Positions 25,768-37,708 of a DNA stretch of 64,000 nt are shown here, piece after piece. A program made the translations under genes and the position numbers. Source of the stretch: Sycobia sp. Sy_11 (taxonomy: Eukaryota > Arthropoda > Insecta > Hymenoptera > Epichrysomallidae); NCBI GenBank assembly GCA_018907035.1, contig JACCIC010000003.1, positions 5,491,001 through 5,555,000 on the forward strand, read 5' to 3'. The notes under the pieces are model-generated. The model did no database searches and was not told where the DNA came from. It saw nothing but the letters and a program-made list of their open reading frames with translations. Positions within the stretch are counted from its first letter, which is position 1; every line of letters begins with the position of its first letter.

Positions 25768-27843
25768 ATTAGTTTTCAAATACTGTTTTATTGAAAATAT
25801 TATTGACTTTATAAGAGATCGGTTATTAATATTTTGTGTGTGTGTACATCGTGTTTCAGCAAATGAATCAGGGCGAATAACGTCCATCAGCCAATCACAG
25901 CGTACTCAATTCGAAGTCGAAAAAATGGGTGTGAATTTTTACTCGGATGCAATTAAAAGTACGATAATAAGGAATTTCGGAAGAATTTAATCGATATAGG
26001 ATTGAATGCCATCGCGAAGCCTGGTCGTCCAGGTCGCGGTTATAATATAATACAATTTTAACTGCATCCGAGTAAAAATTTACGACCACCATATCGATAA
26101 TGAATTGTGTACCTTGCGATTGGCTGATGGATGTACGCCCTAACTCATCCCATTGTGTTAGGCTGGCTAAATTAATAGTTTAACTCAGGTATTTTGAAAC
26201 GATCGTTGCGAACTATTTTATGTTGAATTGTTATAATATTTTTTTTTTATTTGGTCAAACGTTTCGGCTTTCGTGGGTAATTCCTTATCAATGCTGTAAC
26301 CTACACATTTATCATTACCAACTTCATCACTAATCAAATTAAACATCGGTAGAATGGATTCTAAGCACAGTTTATTAGATGCAGCAATTAATTAGACTTA
26401 TACGTAAAAATATAATCGTTACCAAAATTTGAAAGGGTCAGAGGTTATCCCTGGCCCAAGACTGACCAAATGAATTTTTTTTTCAAATTATTTTCATCCA
26501 TCAGTATGTCTTACAGGGAAAACTAAGTTCCGCGTTTAATCAGATGTACAAAAACTGTATACAGAGCAGATATTGTGTAAAAAAAAAATTTAAAGCCTCT
26601 AGTAAATATTTCATGAAAATAACGTATAGTAGTTAGGAAGAAAAAAAGAACTCGGTCGACACGCTTGTGCGGGTTATAATGCGACAAATAAATTTACTGG
26701 TCAGATTTTAGGTGAAATCGAAATGCCACTTTAAAACATCTGAATATATAAATACTCGCGTGTAGAAAATTAGGTTATTTGTTGTGGTGTTTACAGCATC
26801 ATATTTAATCCTTCTTGCATTCGAAAAGAATCATTAAAATTTTTCTCATTTGTACTTTATCATATCCTTTACATTTGAATTAATTTACACTTGAACAATC
26901 TTTCGTAAACACGTACGCCTATAAATGAAGATAATCATAAACGAGAATGTTACACATCATTGACACGTACGCCGTAACCAGCTTTGGTATTATGGGTATA
27001 TACGTACGCCGCAGTATGTAGGAAACATTTTCTCGTTCGCCGAGCATTATACCTCATTTTATAATGTTTACGAAAGAATCAGAAACTCCGTCAATAACAA
27101 TCGATTATATCGAATGCGGAATCGTTATAAATAGTATAGTAATTGCATACTGTTCGCAATTCCGGAGCGGTCTCGCGACGTTTTCAATGAATAAATATTG
27201 CTAAAGTAAAAAAAAACTGCAGTTCTTATACGCGCAGGAGATTAAATTTTTTTATTACTCGGCATAACTGTCACGTCAGTCGTGTATTGGGTTGGCGGTT
27301 TAGGTAAGAATTTTTTATTTATTTCATTATTAGAATAGTTTGTATGTACGTGACAATTTTAGAAGAATCATTCCCGATTCGTAAACTACCCCTATGATAT
27401 TATGAACATGAGATAAAATATGTTTCATCAATTACATATAAGAAATAATCTATTAATTTTATAAGTTTTATTGGATTGTGGATATAATTAAAATTAAAAA
27501 TCGTATTATGAAAACATATTATTGGATTCAAATTCATCTAAAAGTTCGAAATGAGTAATTTTCAATCGTGAATGTGTTTTAGAATTATTTTCAATAATTT
27601 CTTCTTATTTCAGAAGTTATTTTCTTTTTCTTTTCGTCCCTTTTTAGAAACTTCTTCAATAAATTCGAACGATCGATCCCGGGCTTTAGAATTAAATTTT
27701 TTTTCCTTTTCTCGTCGAACTATTATATTTTAGATTTTGAGAACAGCAATCAAGATTCTTTCTTTAAACGTACAATAGTCATGAAGAGGAGGCATTTAAG
27801 TTAATTAAAAGCAATATCTATTGTACAATAGAAAAACGTACTT

Positions 27844-27886
<43 letters not shown>

Positions 27887-30053
27887 CTTTTATATAGTTA
27901 TTTATTATTTATATAAACGACTTTTCAAGTTTTAGAAACAATGGAAGAAGAGCTTACATTTTTGACTCAATAACGGTAGCTAGTATTACATTCATTGAAT
28001 TTTAATGTCCTTTTAAAGTAGTTCAGAAAACTTTTATTGAGGTCTTTCTTTTATTTCTTTTTTTTTATAGTCATACTATTATCCAAAGAGATTTTGTAAC
28101 CTCTTTGACTTATGAAACTTTATGAATTCTAAATTATGTAAGATATTATAGATACGATTGTAACGATGTTTTATCATTATAACTTACTTATTACTTTACA
28201 AGAGTATAATTGAAATGTGTCTTTTAATTGATTTCTCGAATCTCAGGGCAGCTTTTACTATTATAAAATCCATTAGGAATTATTTTCTTTCAATAATTAA
28301 TGAATTCAAAAGACAGAATATTAGAGTCTTCCTGTTTAAAAAATTTATAGATTATCTATAGTTATATTATCTTTCTATTACATATATGAAAGTCTTTTTG
28401 TTAAAAGCTATATATGATTTCACAGTCGTGGAAACACTTTTCCTTATTTTTTCAGTTTTAGATTTCTAATTTCTATATAAAGAAAGGAAATATTGATTTT
28501 TGCAAGCCAATATAGTTAAAGTATAAAGTTAAAGACGTGTATACTCAAAAAAAATTTGTGCCAAAATCCAAATGTTAACTTCATTTCATAAAAAAAATAA
28601 TAAACGAAATTATGAAATTTATTAAAGACAAATTTACGAAAAATTTGACACATAATGCTTTCCTATTATTTTTACTATTTAGTATTAGTATAGTGTTAGT
28701 TTTATTGTTAGTATATTTCCATTACAGGTCAGCATTTTTATTAATGCGTTAACATTTTTTAAACTATGTTAAACGTGTTATTACAGTGTTAAAAAGTTCA
28801 AAATACAATATGACCAAATAATATTACAGTGGATAATTCATTATACTTGTAGACAATACACCCAATAATATATTAAATATATAAAAACTGAGAAGCTTCG
28901 AGATTTTTTTCGAAAAATGTTAGGGCATTCAATTAACATTCATTTGACAATGCATTGTGAATAATTATAATGTAAGCCTATTTTTAATTAAATAAATAAT
29001 ATATTATTTAGTTTACAACTAAATAATATATGAAGTAAAATAAATATTGAAAAATTGAAAATTGTACTTATTTGTGTTATATGAGTTTTATATATTATAC
29101 TATTTGTGTTAAAATTTATATAAGAGAGGGAGATTTTAGAAAAATTTTGTGCTATTTTATATGAGGCAGAGTGGGTTCAATACTTCAACTCCAAGCACTT
29201 GCGTAATTTACGGAAAATTTAATTTAAAAAAAAAAAGATAAAATAAAAACATAAGTATATGAAGTAAGATATAAATGTGCAGTCTGTCTTAAATTTTGCG
29301 TTCATCTCATCTTTTAAACGATTCGACTAAACTTTTTCGCCACAATGCGTTTTCAATGAAACAACTTTTTCGTATATATTTCAATAGAATTTGCTAACAC
29401 TCTTGAAATGTGTAATTTCAAGGTGGCTCTATATATTTTTAAATTATGTGATTATTGACGGAAAAAAGAAATTGCATCATACATATTCAGTATTCAGATT
29501 TGGAATTTCATTAAGAAATTGTTGGGCAAACGTGACAAATTATTTTTTAAGTTTATTTTGAATGGAAAAGGGGCGAGATTAAATTGACGCATACATCATC
29601 TCAATGTGTTTTTTCGCGTTTATAAAACCAATTGTAAATCGAAGAGTATTTAACATAGATTTCTTTAAAATCAAGATAAGAATGAATCGACATAAAGAAC
29701 TGTTTAGAAAAGTAAAGTTGATGTTTATTGAGCTTCATATTCGACAGTTTAAGTATTTTTTTAGTCGTATTGTAGTTAATACATAAACATTAGTAAGAAA
29801 TTTCTTATATTTTACAATATATTTACAATAGGTAATATTTTTGTAAAAGTAGGGGGTCTCAGATTTACGTTCATTCGCATATAAATATATAGCTGAGAAA
29901 AATATTTTTAGTTATCAAGTGGAGAATTTCACGACTTGTGCTAAGAGAACGTTTTTTTTGGCCATTATTAAACTATTTACTGTAGATTCAAGATGAATAC
30001 GTATAAATTCAAATGAATTGCAGATTTATCTAATAATTTCTACTTTCCTATTA

Positions 30054-30111
<58 letters not shown>

Positions 30112-30677
30112 CAATATTCTTATTATAAAATTGACGCGAAAGCTGAAAATATTTCTCTCACTGAGCTGAATTTGTTGCGTTCTTTCTTTTCTTCGCATAC
30201 CCTCGCGCGAAAGAATTATCATTGCACGATTCTATTTTATATATATATAGTTACGCGAACGAGCGCGGCGCGGGCGCGCGGCATATATAAATGCAAAAGC
30301 TTGCGGCGCGGGCCGCGGGTAACTATTATATGGCGTGTGCACCAGGCGCGCCAGAGGCTCTCGGCATATAAGCTCGCGTCAAGCCTATTATATGCACTTG
30401 TGCATTTGTGCGGCAACCTTGGCCCCTTGGCCATATAATATAGACGACGAACCGCGAGGAAATTATCTACGCGTATATTAGGATTTTTGTTTTCGTTTTG
30501 ATTTTGTTTTCTGTTTTCGTCGTTGTTCCCGTCGTTGTCCGCGTTGGCGCGATAATAAAATAAAAGCAAAACGAATAAAGAGAAGGAAATAAAGTGCAGA
30601 GGAGGGCGCAATAAGGAGAGCGATGTAAAGAGGTGGAGTTAGAAAAGAGGGAGAGAACGTGGTCATACAGGTGTGGA

Positions 30678-30718
<41 letters not shown>

Positions 30719-31045
30719 TGTGTCAGACTGAGAAAAAGTATCCGTGAGAGAAAAACTGTGCCGATGGGGGTGCAGGTGTGACGGTTATAAATACACACAT
30801 GCACACACATATATGTATGCACTTATGAATGTGCGTATGTGTGTATATATATATACGCACTGCAGCACTTGGGGCGGCTTGAAGCTTATGTCGAGCCTGT
30901 AGGTGGCCTCGGCGCTCAGCTTGATCGTCTTGAGCTGCCTGAAGCGGGCCGATGTCTCCATCTTGCAGTAGACCGGGCCGGCGTTCGGCTCCCGCCTGAT
31001 GGACAGGGTAACCCGGAAATGGCCGGCGCTGCAGCCCTCCATCAT
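15611..31045 (-). CDS. CNRIP1: CB1 cannabinoid receptor-interacting protein 1 homologue (CNRIP1), 2 exons
   Basis: Exon 1 is 31045-30861 and exon 2 is 15935-15611, giving 510 nt and 169 aa (or 168 from the second Met at 31042); human CNRIP1 is 164 aa. Exon 1 reads [50 protein letters not shown], matching the family's N-terminal beta-sandwich, which has LSI..R.QPNDGPV and RTIKL..SYK in vertebrates. Exon 2 reads [26 protein letters not shown] through [18 protein letters not shown] to IELDC and [10 protein letters not shown], matching VKFY..RDHCQWGS..IEYEC in vertebrates. The donor is CTGCA|GTGCGT and the acceptor follows CACCTTCCCCAG; together they split a Gln codon. The vertebrate protein binds the C-terminal tail of the CB1 receptor; insects lack a clear CB1, so the partner here is unknown. 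Exons are GC-rich in an AT-rich setting. Confidence 0.92.
16121..16152. repeat. (TTG)n tract
   Basis: Interrupted TTG triplets, complementary to the CAA tract about 300 bp further right. Confidence 0.85.
16436..16503. repeat. (CAA)n / (AAC)n tract with CAGTAA interruptions
   Basis: CAACAACAACAACAACA blocks are separated by repeated AGTAACAATAA spacers, so the tract itself is a higher-order repeat. It lies inside the CNRIP1 intron and is not coding. Confidence 0.9.
18984..19027. repeat. (TA)n microsatellite, 44 bp
   Basis: Uninterrupted run within the CNRIP1 intron, next to a patch of higher GC (18380-18960) with a nine-C homopolymer near 18650. Confidence 0.97.
20563..20617. repeat. (TA)n microsatellite, 55 bp
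   Basis: One of the longest pure tracts in the window, flanked by GC-richer sequence on both sides. Confidence 0.97.
24731..24789. repeat. Compound (CT)n(CG)n(TG)n microsatellite
   Basis: About 39 bp of CT run directly into a CG run of about 11 bp and a TG run of about 9 bp. The alternating CG/TG part is a sequence type able to adopt Z-DNA. Confidence 0.95.
24936..24957. repeat. (CA)n microsatellite
   Basis: A run of CA dinucleotides of about 22 bp, 150 bp after the compound CT/CG/TG tract. Confidence 0.95.
25091..25142. repeat. (TA)n microsatellite, 52 bp
   Basis: Uninterrupted run in the CNRIP1 intron. Confidence 0.97.
25611..25768. repeat. (ATACAT)n, (CATA)n and (TA)n compound repeat
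   Basis: Begins with about eight hexamers ATACAT, turns into ATTCATACATACAT units and then CATA tetramers, and ends in TA repeats. Open frames of Tyr/Thr/Ile/His in three frames over this tract are artefacts of the repeat. Confidence 0.95.
25857..26164. mobile_element. Fold-back MITE of about 300 bp
   Basis: Two arms of about 100 bp are inverted copies of each other. GGGCG near 25871 followed by CCATCAGCCAATC (25893-25905) matches the complement GATTGGCTGATGG at 26118-26130. ACTCGGATGCA (25941-25951) matches TGCATCCGAGT at 26063-26073. The arms diverge moderately and leave a central part of about 90 bp. No transposase frame is present, so it is non-autonomous. The superfamily cannot be told from the ends, and I could not settle the target-site duplication. 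Confidence 0.8.
27853..27881. repeat. (TA)n microsatellite, ~30 bp
   Basis: A shorter AT run inside the CNRIP1 intron. Confidence 0.95.
30055..30111. repeat. (TA)n microsatellite, 57 bp
   Basis: Among the longest TA tracts of the window, about 750 bp downstream of CNRIP1 exon 1 in the direction of transcription. Confidence 0.97.
30680..30717. repeat. (GA)n microsatellite, 38 bp
   Basis: A pure GA run in the CNRIP1 intron about 150 bp past the splice donor; GA tracts near insect promoters can bind GAGA-type factors, which is only a possibility here. Confidence 0.95.
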
Positions 31046-31620
31046 CAGGCCCCATTATATATCGCGCGGCGGCGGCGGCGACGGCGGCGGCGACTGCTTC
31101 GGCGGTCCGGGGCAGAGCGGCGAGGTGAAGGTGGTGGGCGGTGAGGAGAGGGGGTGCAAGACTCAACTGCACCGCAGACGCGCACGCACACACGCGCACA
31201 AAACGTAACGTCCGCGATTGTGATTTATTTTTATGTTTACTTTTTATTTACTTTACTTTTATCTTCACTCTCACTTTTGCCTGATTTTTCTCTCTCTTTT
31301 TTTTTTTTTTGTTTTGATCTTGCGCGCGCGCGCCCTTCGCGGCGCGCGACCACTCTCTCTCCCTCTTTCTCTCGCAGCCTCGTCCGCCGTTCCGACGCAG
31401 ACTGCGCGGTGGCGGAAAAGCGCGACCCCGCTGAGCTTTCCCACCCTCCTCCCACCATTCGCCGCCGTCCACCCTCCGCTCTCACCTCTTTCTCTCCCTC
31501 TACTCGCAGTCGCCTAGGGGGTGGGGGGGGCAGGATGAGAAAGGCAGGTGGCGCGGGGCTGATGGCTTTCGGAATAGTGCGCCGCGATCTTTCGTTTTAT
31601 ACGAGGTATTAAGAGGGTGG
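31046..31620 (-). promoter_or_regulatory. GC-rich upstream flank of CNRIP1
   Basis: This segment precedes the CNRIP1 start codon and is far richer in G, C and CpG than any other non-coding part of the window. It includes GGC triplet repeats (about 31066-31093), a CG run at 31322-31334, CT-rich stretches and a G homopolymer near 31520. It probably contains the 5' UTR and promoter of CNRIP1. Several open frames over it are a by-product of high GC and resemble no family. No TATA box is obvious. Confidence 0.5.
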
Positions 31621-32470
31621 AGGGGACGGGGGAGAGCTAATGAATTTTAATGTGTGAGTTTCGATAGGTGGGTGTCGGTGTACTTCTCTTGTTCAATTTG
31701 TCGTCATCGAGTTTACTTCGCTGGATTCGACTTCGTTCGAATGGTATTGCACTAATTCGAAACACCGGATTATCGGTTGCTGTACTCATTTGTAATGTTT
31801 GAAGAAACCTTGAAGCTCCATATGAAAATAAAATTCGTTTTTTATCAGTAAGCGTAAAACTCACGCTTTAACGTTTGCTTTCTGTGCCAAAAGTGCCTGT
31901 TCGGAGTATTCTAGTTAAATACATACGTAAAACCAATGCTTTTGCGAATGCGAAACAAGAACAAGTAGTTAATTTTTGCGTTCGTCGTGAAAATCAGTAT
32001 AGATAGAGCTTCAATATTATGAAGCGAATGTTTTTCGTACAGGCTCCTTGTATGTAAACGTGTGTAAAACTATCTTGTAATTGCCGATCTTTCCTTGAAC
32101 GGGTAGCAAACTTCACGCTCATCAAAGACTTCTTTGAATATCGGATTCAGAAAAAAAGTAAATAAATGAAATTTGGTACATCTGAGGAAAGCGAGCAATC
32201 GTTGCACGGACGTGTTTATCATACTCTCTGTAAAATCGTAACATTTACATGATTGTATATAAAATATTTATTTGGGGTGCGTAAAGTACTAGTTTAAAAC
32301 ACTATACTGAAAAGTGCGCGCAAAGAAATCATGCCGACCTCTCTTCGTTTAATCAAACCAGGAGATGCTGTCAACAAAGAAAACGCGGTAATTATACGTG
32401 ATTTCATCTAAAAAAAGCCGAAATGATCGTTCAAATAGATATAATAAGAGTTACAGATACCCGCATCATC

Positions 32471-33110
32471 GATCTGTATTGTACCGTCACTAAAAATCTG
32501 GGCCTGAGAAATGTTTACGCTCGATAAAAACAATACGAAGAAGATCTCAGAATTTTATATTCCAGAGACATAAATATAGGAGACAAAAGTGATCCAAAGT
32601 TCTTGAATTCGATCGTAACTGAGGATAAATCTTTGTGGTTTTAATATGGTTCCAAAACCGTATGTCAGCTGGCTCATTGAAAGTATCTAGCCGAGTCAAA
32701 TCGAAAAAACCTCGTCAAAAGAAATAGCAGACCAAATCATAAATATTATCCATAAAGAATGCGTTCCAACCGGATTCAACGAGGAACGTACGCGTCTCAA
32801 TTGAGAGTTGGACCGGAATATCAGAAGAATAAAATTTGACACCGTCCGTTGGCGGACTTGTCTCAAATCGGGTATATTTCGCATCGACCATGTCACCGTG
32901 CGACGGTTGTCGTTCGAATAAAACAAAGAACAATTGATTTAGCCACGGCAGACAAACGCTACGCTACACCGGCGTAGATGCCATTCAGAAGGTCGCGATT
33001 GCTATTCGCAACGCTGTGCCAGAAAATGAGCTTACAAAGTCATTTTCGTTAACCTTCTCGATCAACAGCAGATTGTGTTTAAAGCCGATCAAAAAAATGT
33101 TCAAAAATAA
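32471..33110 (+). pseudogene. Decayed mariner-family transposase
   Basis: Pieces of a second mariner transposase lie in order on the plus strand with stops and frame changes between them. TVTKNLGLRNVYAR (about 32480-32525) is the end of the DNA-binding half. DPKFLNSIVTEDKSLWF (about 32592-32640) is the block around the first catalytic Asp (here 32624-32626), normally TGDESW. Near 32882, H.P.CHRATVVR in another frame corresponds to the HDNAPCHR block of the second Asp, whose Asp codon is lost. DAIQKVAIAIRNAVPENEL (about 32970-33030) is the C-terminal segment. It differs from the mariner in RPAP1, since it keeps the catalytic part. Inverted repeats were not found. The copy cannot be active. Confidence 0.82.
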
Positions 33111-33950
33111 TGAATGGTCTTTATTTTATTTGAATTTGTCGAGAAAACTTTTGAATTCCGACCTTTCGATTCAACCTCACTTGTACCGTATTTTAAGCAG
33201 AACTCGTCTTTTCAGTGTTTTTTGTTTGCGTGAAGCATCTATTGATCCAGAGCGTGCGCATGGCTCGACGGCATATTTGAATCCTGACTAATGTCACCGA
33301 TCGAATTTTCACACACAGACAAAATATAAATAAAAAATAAAAAAATAAAAAAATAAATAAATAAAATTTCATATATATGTATAACGAGCAAAGCGGCTAT
33401 TCGTTCAACGAATATATTTGCATACTCGTTCCGTTCGACCGCAGACCGTTTTCTGCGGGAATTATCCGTCTTGCACCATTGCATCCAAATCTAGTTTAGC
33501 CGCAACATTAAGTATATATAATATGCAGATGTCAAAATAATCTGGAGAAAAGTTTGAATCTTATATTCTACTTAGAGAGATATCGCATGTCTTGATCGAC
33601 TAAATATGATTTCGAGTTTAAAAGTTTAAAAGAAGAAAAAAACCGCTCAGAAATTTAAAGTATACTAATGATTTATATTTATTTTCTGAAAGATAAAGAG
33701 AAATTTGGCTTGAGCTTAATATCACTATATATTATACTCGTTGGAATACTGAAAAAAAGCAAATAACAATAAAAAATTGCATCTCTTCCATGCCTCATAA
33801 AGTCAATTAATAACGTGCGAAAGCCCGACAAAGTAGAACACAGCGCATCAATCATTGATTTTCTCTTTTGCCCGTTTATATATAGCCGCACTTGTAGATC
33901 CAAAGAATTTCCAATCCCACGTTATTAGACATTTATGGAATTTTCCAATT

Positions 33951-33951
<1 letters not shown>

Positions 33952-34001
<50 letters not shown>

Positions 34002-34029
34002 ATATGTATGTATGTATGTATGTATATAT
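33952..34029. repeat. (TA)n grading into TATATATG and TATG repeats
   Basis: About 38 bp of TA followed by TATATATG and then TATG units. Confidence 0.95.
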
Positions 34030-34362
34030 ACGAGTATCGGGAAACGTCAATGTTTCAATTTATCACATTTAACACATAATTCGCATTTCCTCTCTCTCCT
34101 TTATCCTTTTGTTAACAGTCGATTTCTTTCGATAACTGTGCATCAAGTATTGTACGTAGTTTATGAATGTGCTTTTATCCTAATATATTTTATATCTATG
34201 TGTAATATAGAAATTAAAAAAAATTTTACGTGAAAATGATTGACCTTCTCCTTGTTCCTGTTATTATTAAGATAATATCAATCTTTCGTTCAACGTATGC
34301 TTAGCCTTTCGTCTACTAGGTGTCGGAATTCATATTTCAAATTAATCTTTTAGTCCTTTCTT

Positions 34363-34366
<4 letters not shown>

Positions 34367-34418
<52 letters not shown>
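34367..34418. repeat. (CT)n microsatellite, 52 bp
   Basis: A pure pyrimidine tract, complementary in sequence to the GA tract at 34775. Confidence 0.97.
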
Positions 34419-34422
<4 letters not shown>

Positions 34423-34771
34423 ATGCATATCTGTGTACGTGTGCGTGTGCATACACGCGCATTATTGTAATCAGGCGAGGGTGCGTTACCATATAGGGAC
34501 AGGTGTGTATGTGTACGTGCCCGCGCGTCTGTGTAGTATTTCCCCTGAGAATTTTAAGTATCTATACCTCATGTGCATCTATTTTACATACCCTCGGAAA
34601 ACGGGAAGTAGGAGACCTCCTTTGGGGTTTTGAATTTTACAACTTGTACGAGAGAGACTGCCGCAGCTTCCATATTGCCCGTCCTTTATCCTTGGACCTT
34701 GCGTTTGAAAGGTATACAAGGGAGACATAAAGAATGAAAGAAAGTAAGAAAGCGAATGAAAGCGGCTTACT

Positions 34772-34774
<3 letters not shown>

Positions 34775-34829
<55 letters not shown>
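34775..34829. repeat. (GA)n microsatellite, 55 bp
   Basis: A pure purine tract; with the CT tract 355 bp upstream it forms an inverted pair. Confidence 0.97.
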
Positions 34830-34832
<3 letters not shown>

Positions 34833-37637
34833 AAAAGAGGGAGCCGAGCGAGTTTAACTTGCAGGGAGTGTAGGCTGGAGTTTCTATTAAAAGCGAAAAA
34901 GTCGCAAATCTTCTGCCAAGGGTTGACTGTACTGCAGTAAAGGGCTAACTACCCAGCGTATATGTAGATCGGCCAAGCTGGATTACTAACGTGATGCATT
35001 TCCGCTCAACACGTTCATTACTCTAAGAATTTTAATCTAAATTTTTAGATTATGTTTAAAAACAAAAGTAAATAAATAAATATGTAAAGCGACATCTGTC
35101 AGAATATGATACATACCACGTTAAAGCTAAAAGAAAAAAAAATATATATATATAATACGAGAATATTATAGAAAAATAATAATTCATTGGGTTCAGGAGT
35201 CTGTCATAATTATTATAGTAGTTTTTTATAACATATATAAGTATATCTAATAATATATGTATAGATTATTTTTTAATTTATATATAATTTTTAAAGCGGT
35301 GCAAGCGAGTTTTTAAAATGAATTAGATTTAATTACAATTAAATTAGAAAAAAAAATATATATATACTCTTTAGCTTTAAAAATGTTAAGAAGAAAGCAG
35401 GTACTTTGGAATTAGCCATTTTCAAAAATAAAAAATTTTACGAATGTAAAATGTACAATTTTTTTATTTATTTTTCTAACATGAGTTTAATGCTAATGAA
35501 ATTCCATGAGATTATCTCTAATTTAATGCTCGAATCAATTAAAACTAAAAATGGGTGGATTTTCTGCGGGTGAGATCAAATTTTCAAATTAAGTGAAATA
35601 ATCAGTATACAGCCAGGCAATGGAAAAGCAAACAATTTCTTTTAATTTTTTATACAGTAAAAACGTTTGTTAAACAGTGTAAAAGGGATTAAAATATTAT
35701 ACGTGTATTTATTGATATGCGTGCTAATTAAAAAAAAAAACATTTTTTGAACATGCTTGAATAAAGTTACTTACATTATTTGAACGAATATATTGATTTT
35801 TGTATACCTCACGAAGTGTAAATATTTTCTTTAATGACTATTTTCAAAAAATCCACCTTTTTGTCTTATCTCCTCAGCATGAAAAGTTTCGAAAAAAAAT
35901 GAACGCTTCTCCTTGCTTGTTTCGTTTTTCTTTTCTTTTAATGAATTTTGTACTCATGATATATTGAAATAATTTTAAATCGTTTGTCAGATGAAAAAAA
36001 AATTCTTTCCTAATTTTGCGAATTCCAGGCCTTCAAACAACATAAGTTTTAAAGGTCATATACGCGATTTATATTACATTAGGCATGTATTGCTTGCTTT
36101 TGTAAAGTGACAGGCATTAAATATTTTAAATTAACAGTTTTTTTTTTCATCTCTTTTCCTACAGTTTTATTTACTGTTTTCATTTGAAGAGAATTCTTGC
36201 ATATACATAATACGTTCTATTAGCTGAAAAAATGCGAGAATAAATACCATTACGCCGGTATAAATTTCATCGTACATAAAAAAGCTGTATAAATAATTGA
36301 GTTTTTAGTATCGGACTAACGCAGGCTGAAAAATTTTATAACTACCAGAAGATGAAGAATATTTTCAAAGGTTTATTTATTTACTGAACTTATTTTATAG
36401 CTTTGGGCTCTTAAATCTTCTATCCATCATAATTCTAAAACGCATTAGAAACTAAAGTTATAATAATAATTATTTATGTAATTTTCATTATCCTTTTGCG
36501 TTCAAATCCAACTTAAACAAAAATGCGACAGATCAATATCGCTTCGTTTCCAATTAATATGGATTACGATATGCAAATTTCCGAGCTCTTGGGAATTCAA
36601 TCTAATTATACAGATCGACGTAAATTGACAAATAATGCGGAGGTTAATCATAGTACAATTATATTTTAATCAAAAAATAATATAATTTATCATAACTTAT
36701 TAAAGCTTCGAAAATTTGAAGAAAGTCGCATAATGCTCTTTTTAACAAACCAAAAATTCACACTTATTGTGCTTTCATTGGATTTTATTTTTTACTTTAT
36801 ACCCGGTGAATCTTTCCCAAAGTTAAAGATTTTACTAACGTCAACGATAGTTTCTGCTTTGCTGTTGCAGTTGATGTTAATTCGGATCAACGGATTTATT
36901 CATTCTTTCGGCATTCAATAACAGTGCACACGATATTTTTAAATCGCCGCATTATTTAAAATATTAGATTTTCAAGCTGAAGTTCACTTTATGAATCGAC
37001 TAAGGTCAGAGCGAGTAATTTTTTTTCTTCTGCATAAACCGAATGTACTTGCATGAGTTAAATTTGAGCATTGGTTTTAATTGACATTTTATCAAATCAA
37101 TTATGCGGGGATATCTTAGAATCTTCAGTATGTGCATAAGGGTATAATTTTTAAGGTCAGATCTGGTTTTAGCGATGAAATTCTTTTGGATAGACCTTCT
37201 GTTTCTGTAGTTGCCCTTCATTTAAGCTTGTTTGGCCTTGTAATTTAGGAATAATCTATTATCGAATTAAAAATTATTTTTTAAATGATAGAGCAGTTTT
37301 TTATTCGACATACTTCGCTTAGTCTATTGATAGACCAATATGATAAAATATAACAGCATTACAATATAACACATAGAATTACTTTAATTAATACTAGATT
37401 TGTATATAGTCAAAGGCCTCGAAGTTCAAATGGATAAAAAAAGTTCTTTTATTTAATTCTCTTTTATATACCACATACATAATTGTAAAATATTCGGAAA
37501 GTGTTAAAAAATGTATAAATTTTACTTTTACTCTTATAATTGGTTTTTTATGATAACTATCTTTGTATACTAATTTTATTTTCAATTAATTCTATTTAAT
37601 TGATATGATGTTATTATGAACGATTCGATAGTATAAT

Positions 37638-37708
37638 ACTGTTATTAATAATAATTATTATTAATATTAATATAATTAATTATAATTAATAATAATTATT
37701 AATAATAT
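37638..37708. repeat. AT-only palindrome, ~70 bp
   Basis: TTATTAATAATAATTATTA is followed after about 25 bp by TAATAATAATTATTAATAA-like sequence, so the whole segment can fold on itself. Built entirely of A and T. Confidence 0.7.

Larger units (their letters stand above)
15936..30860 (-). other. CNRIP1 intron of about 14.9 kb
   Basis: This single intron is longer than the whole of RPAP1 with its introns. It contains complementary TTG and CAA tracts near its 3' end (16121 and 16437), a fold-back MITE (25857-26164), at least six microsatellites and long AT-rich stretches. No host exon on either strand could be recognised inside it. Regulatory elements or a non-coding RNA could be present, but composition alone does not show one. 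Confidence 0.6.

Noticed and set aside
30723..31612. Several long frames in the GC-rich upstream flank of CNRIP1
   Set aside because: High GC removes stop codons in all frames. Only the frame starting at 31045 shows a known family.
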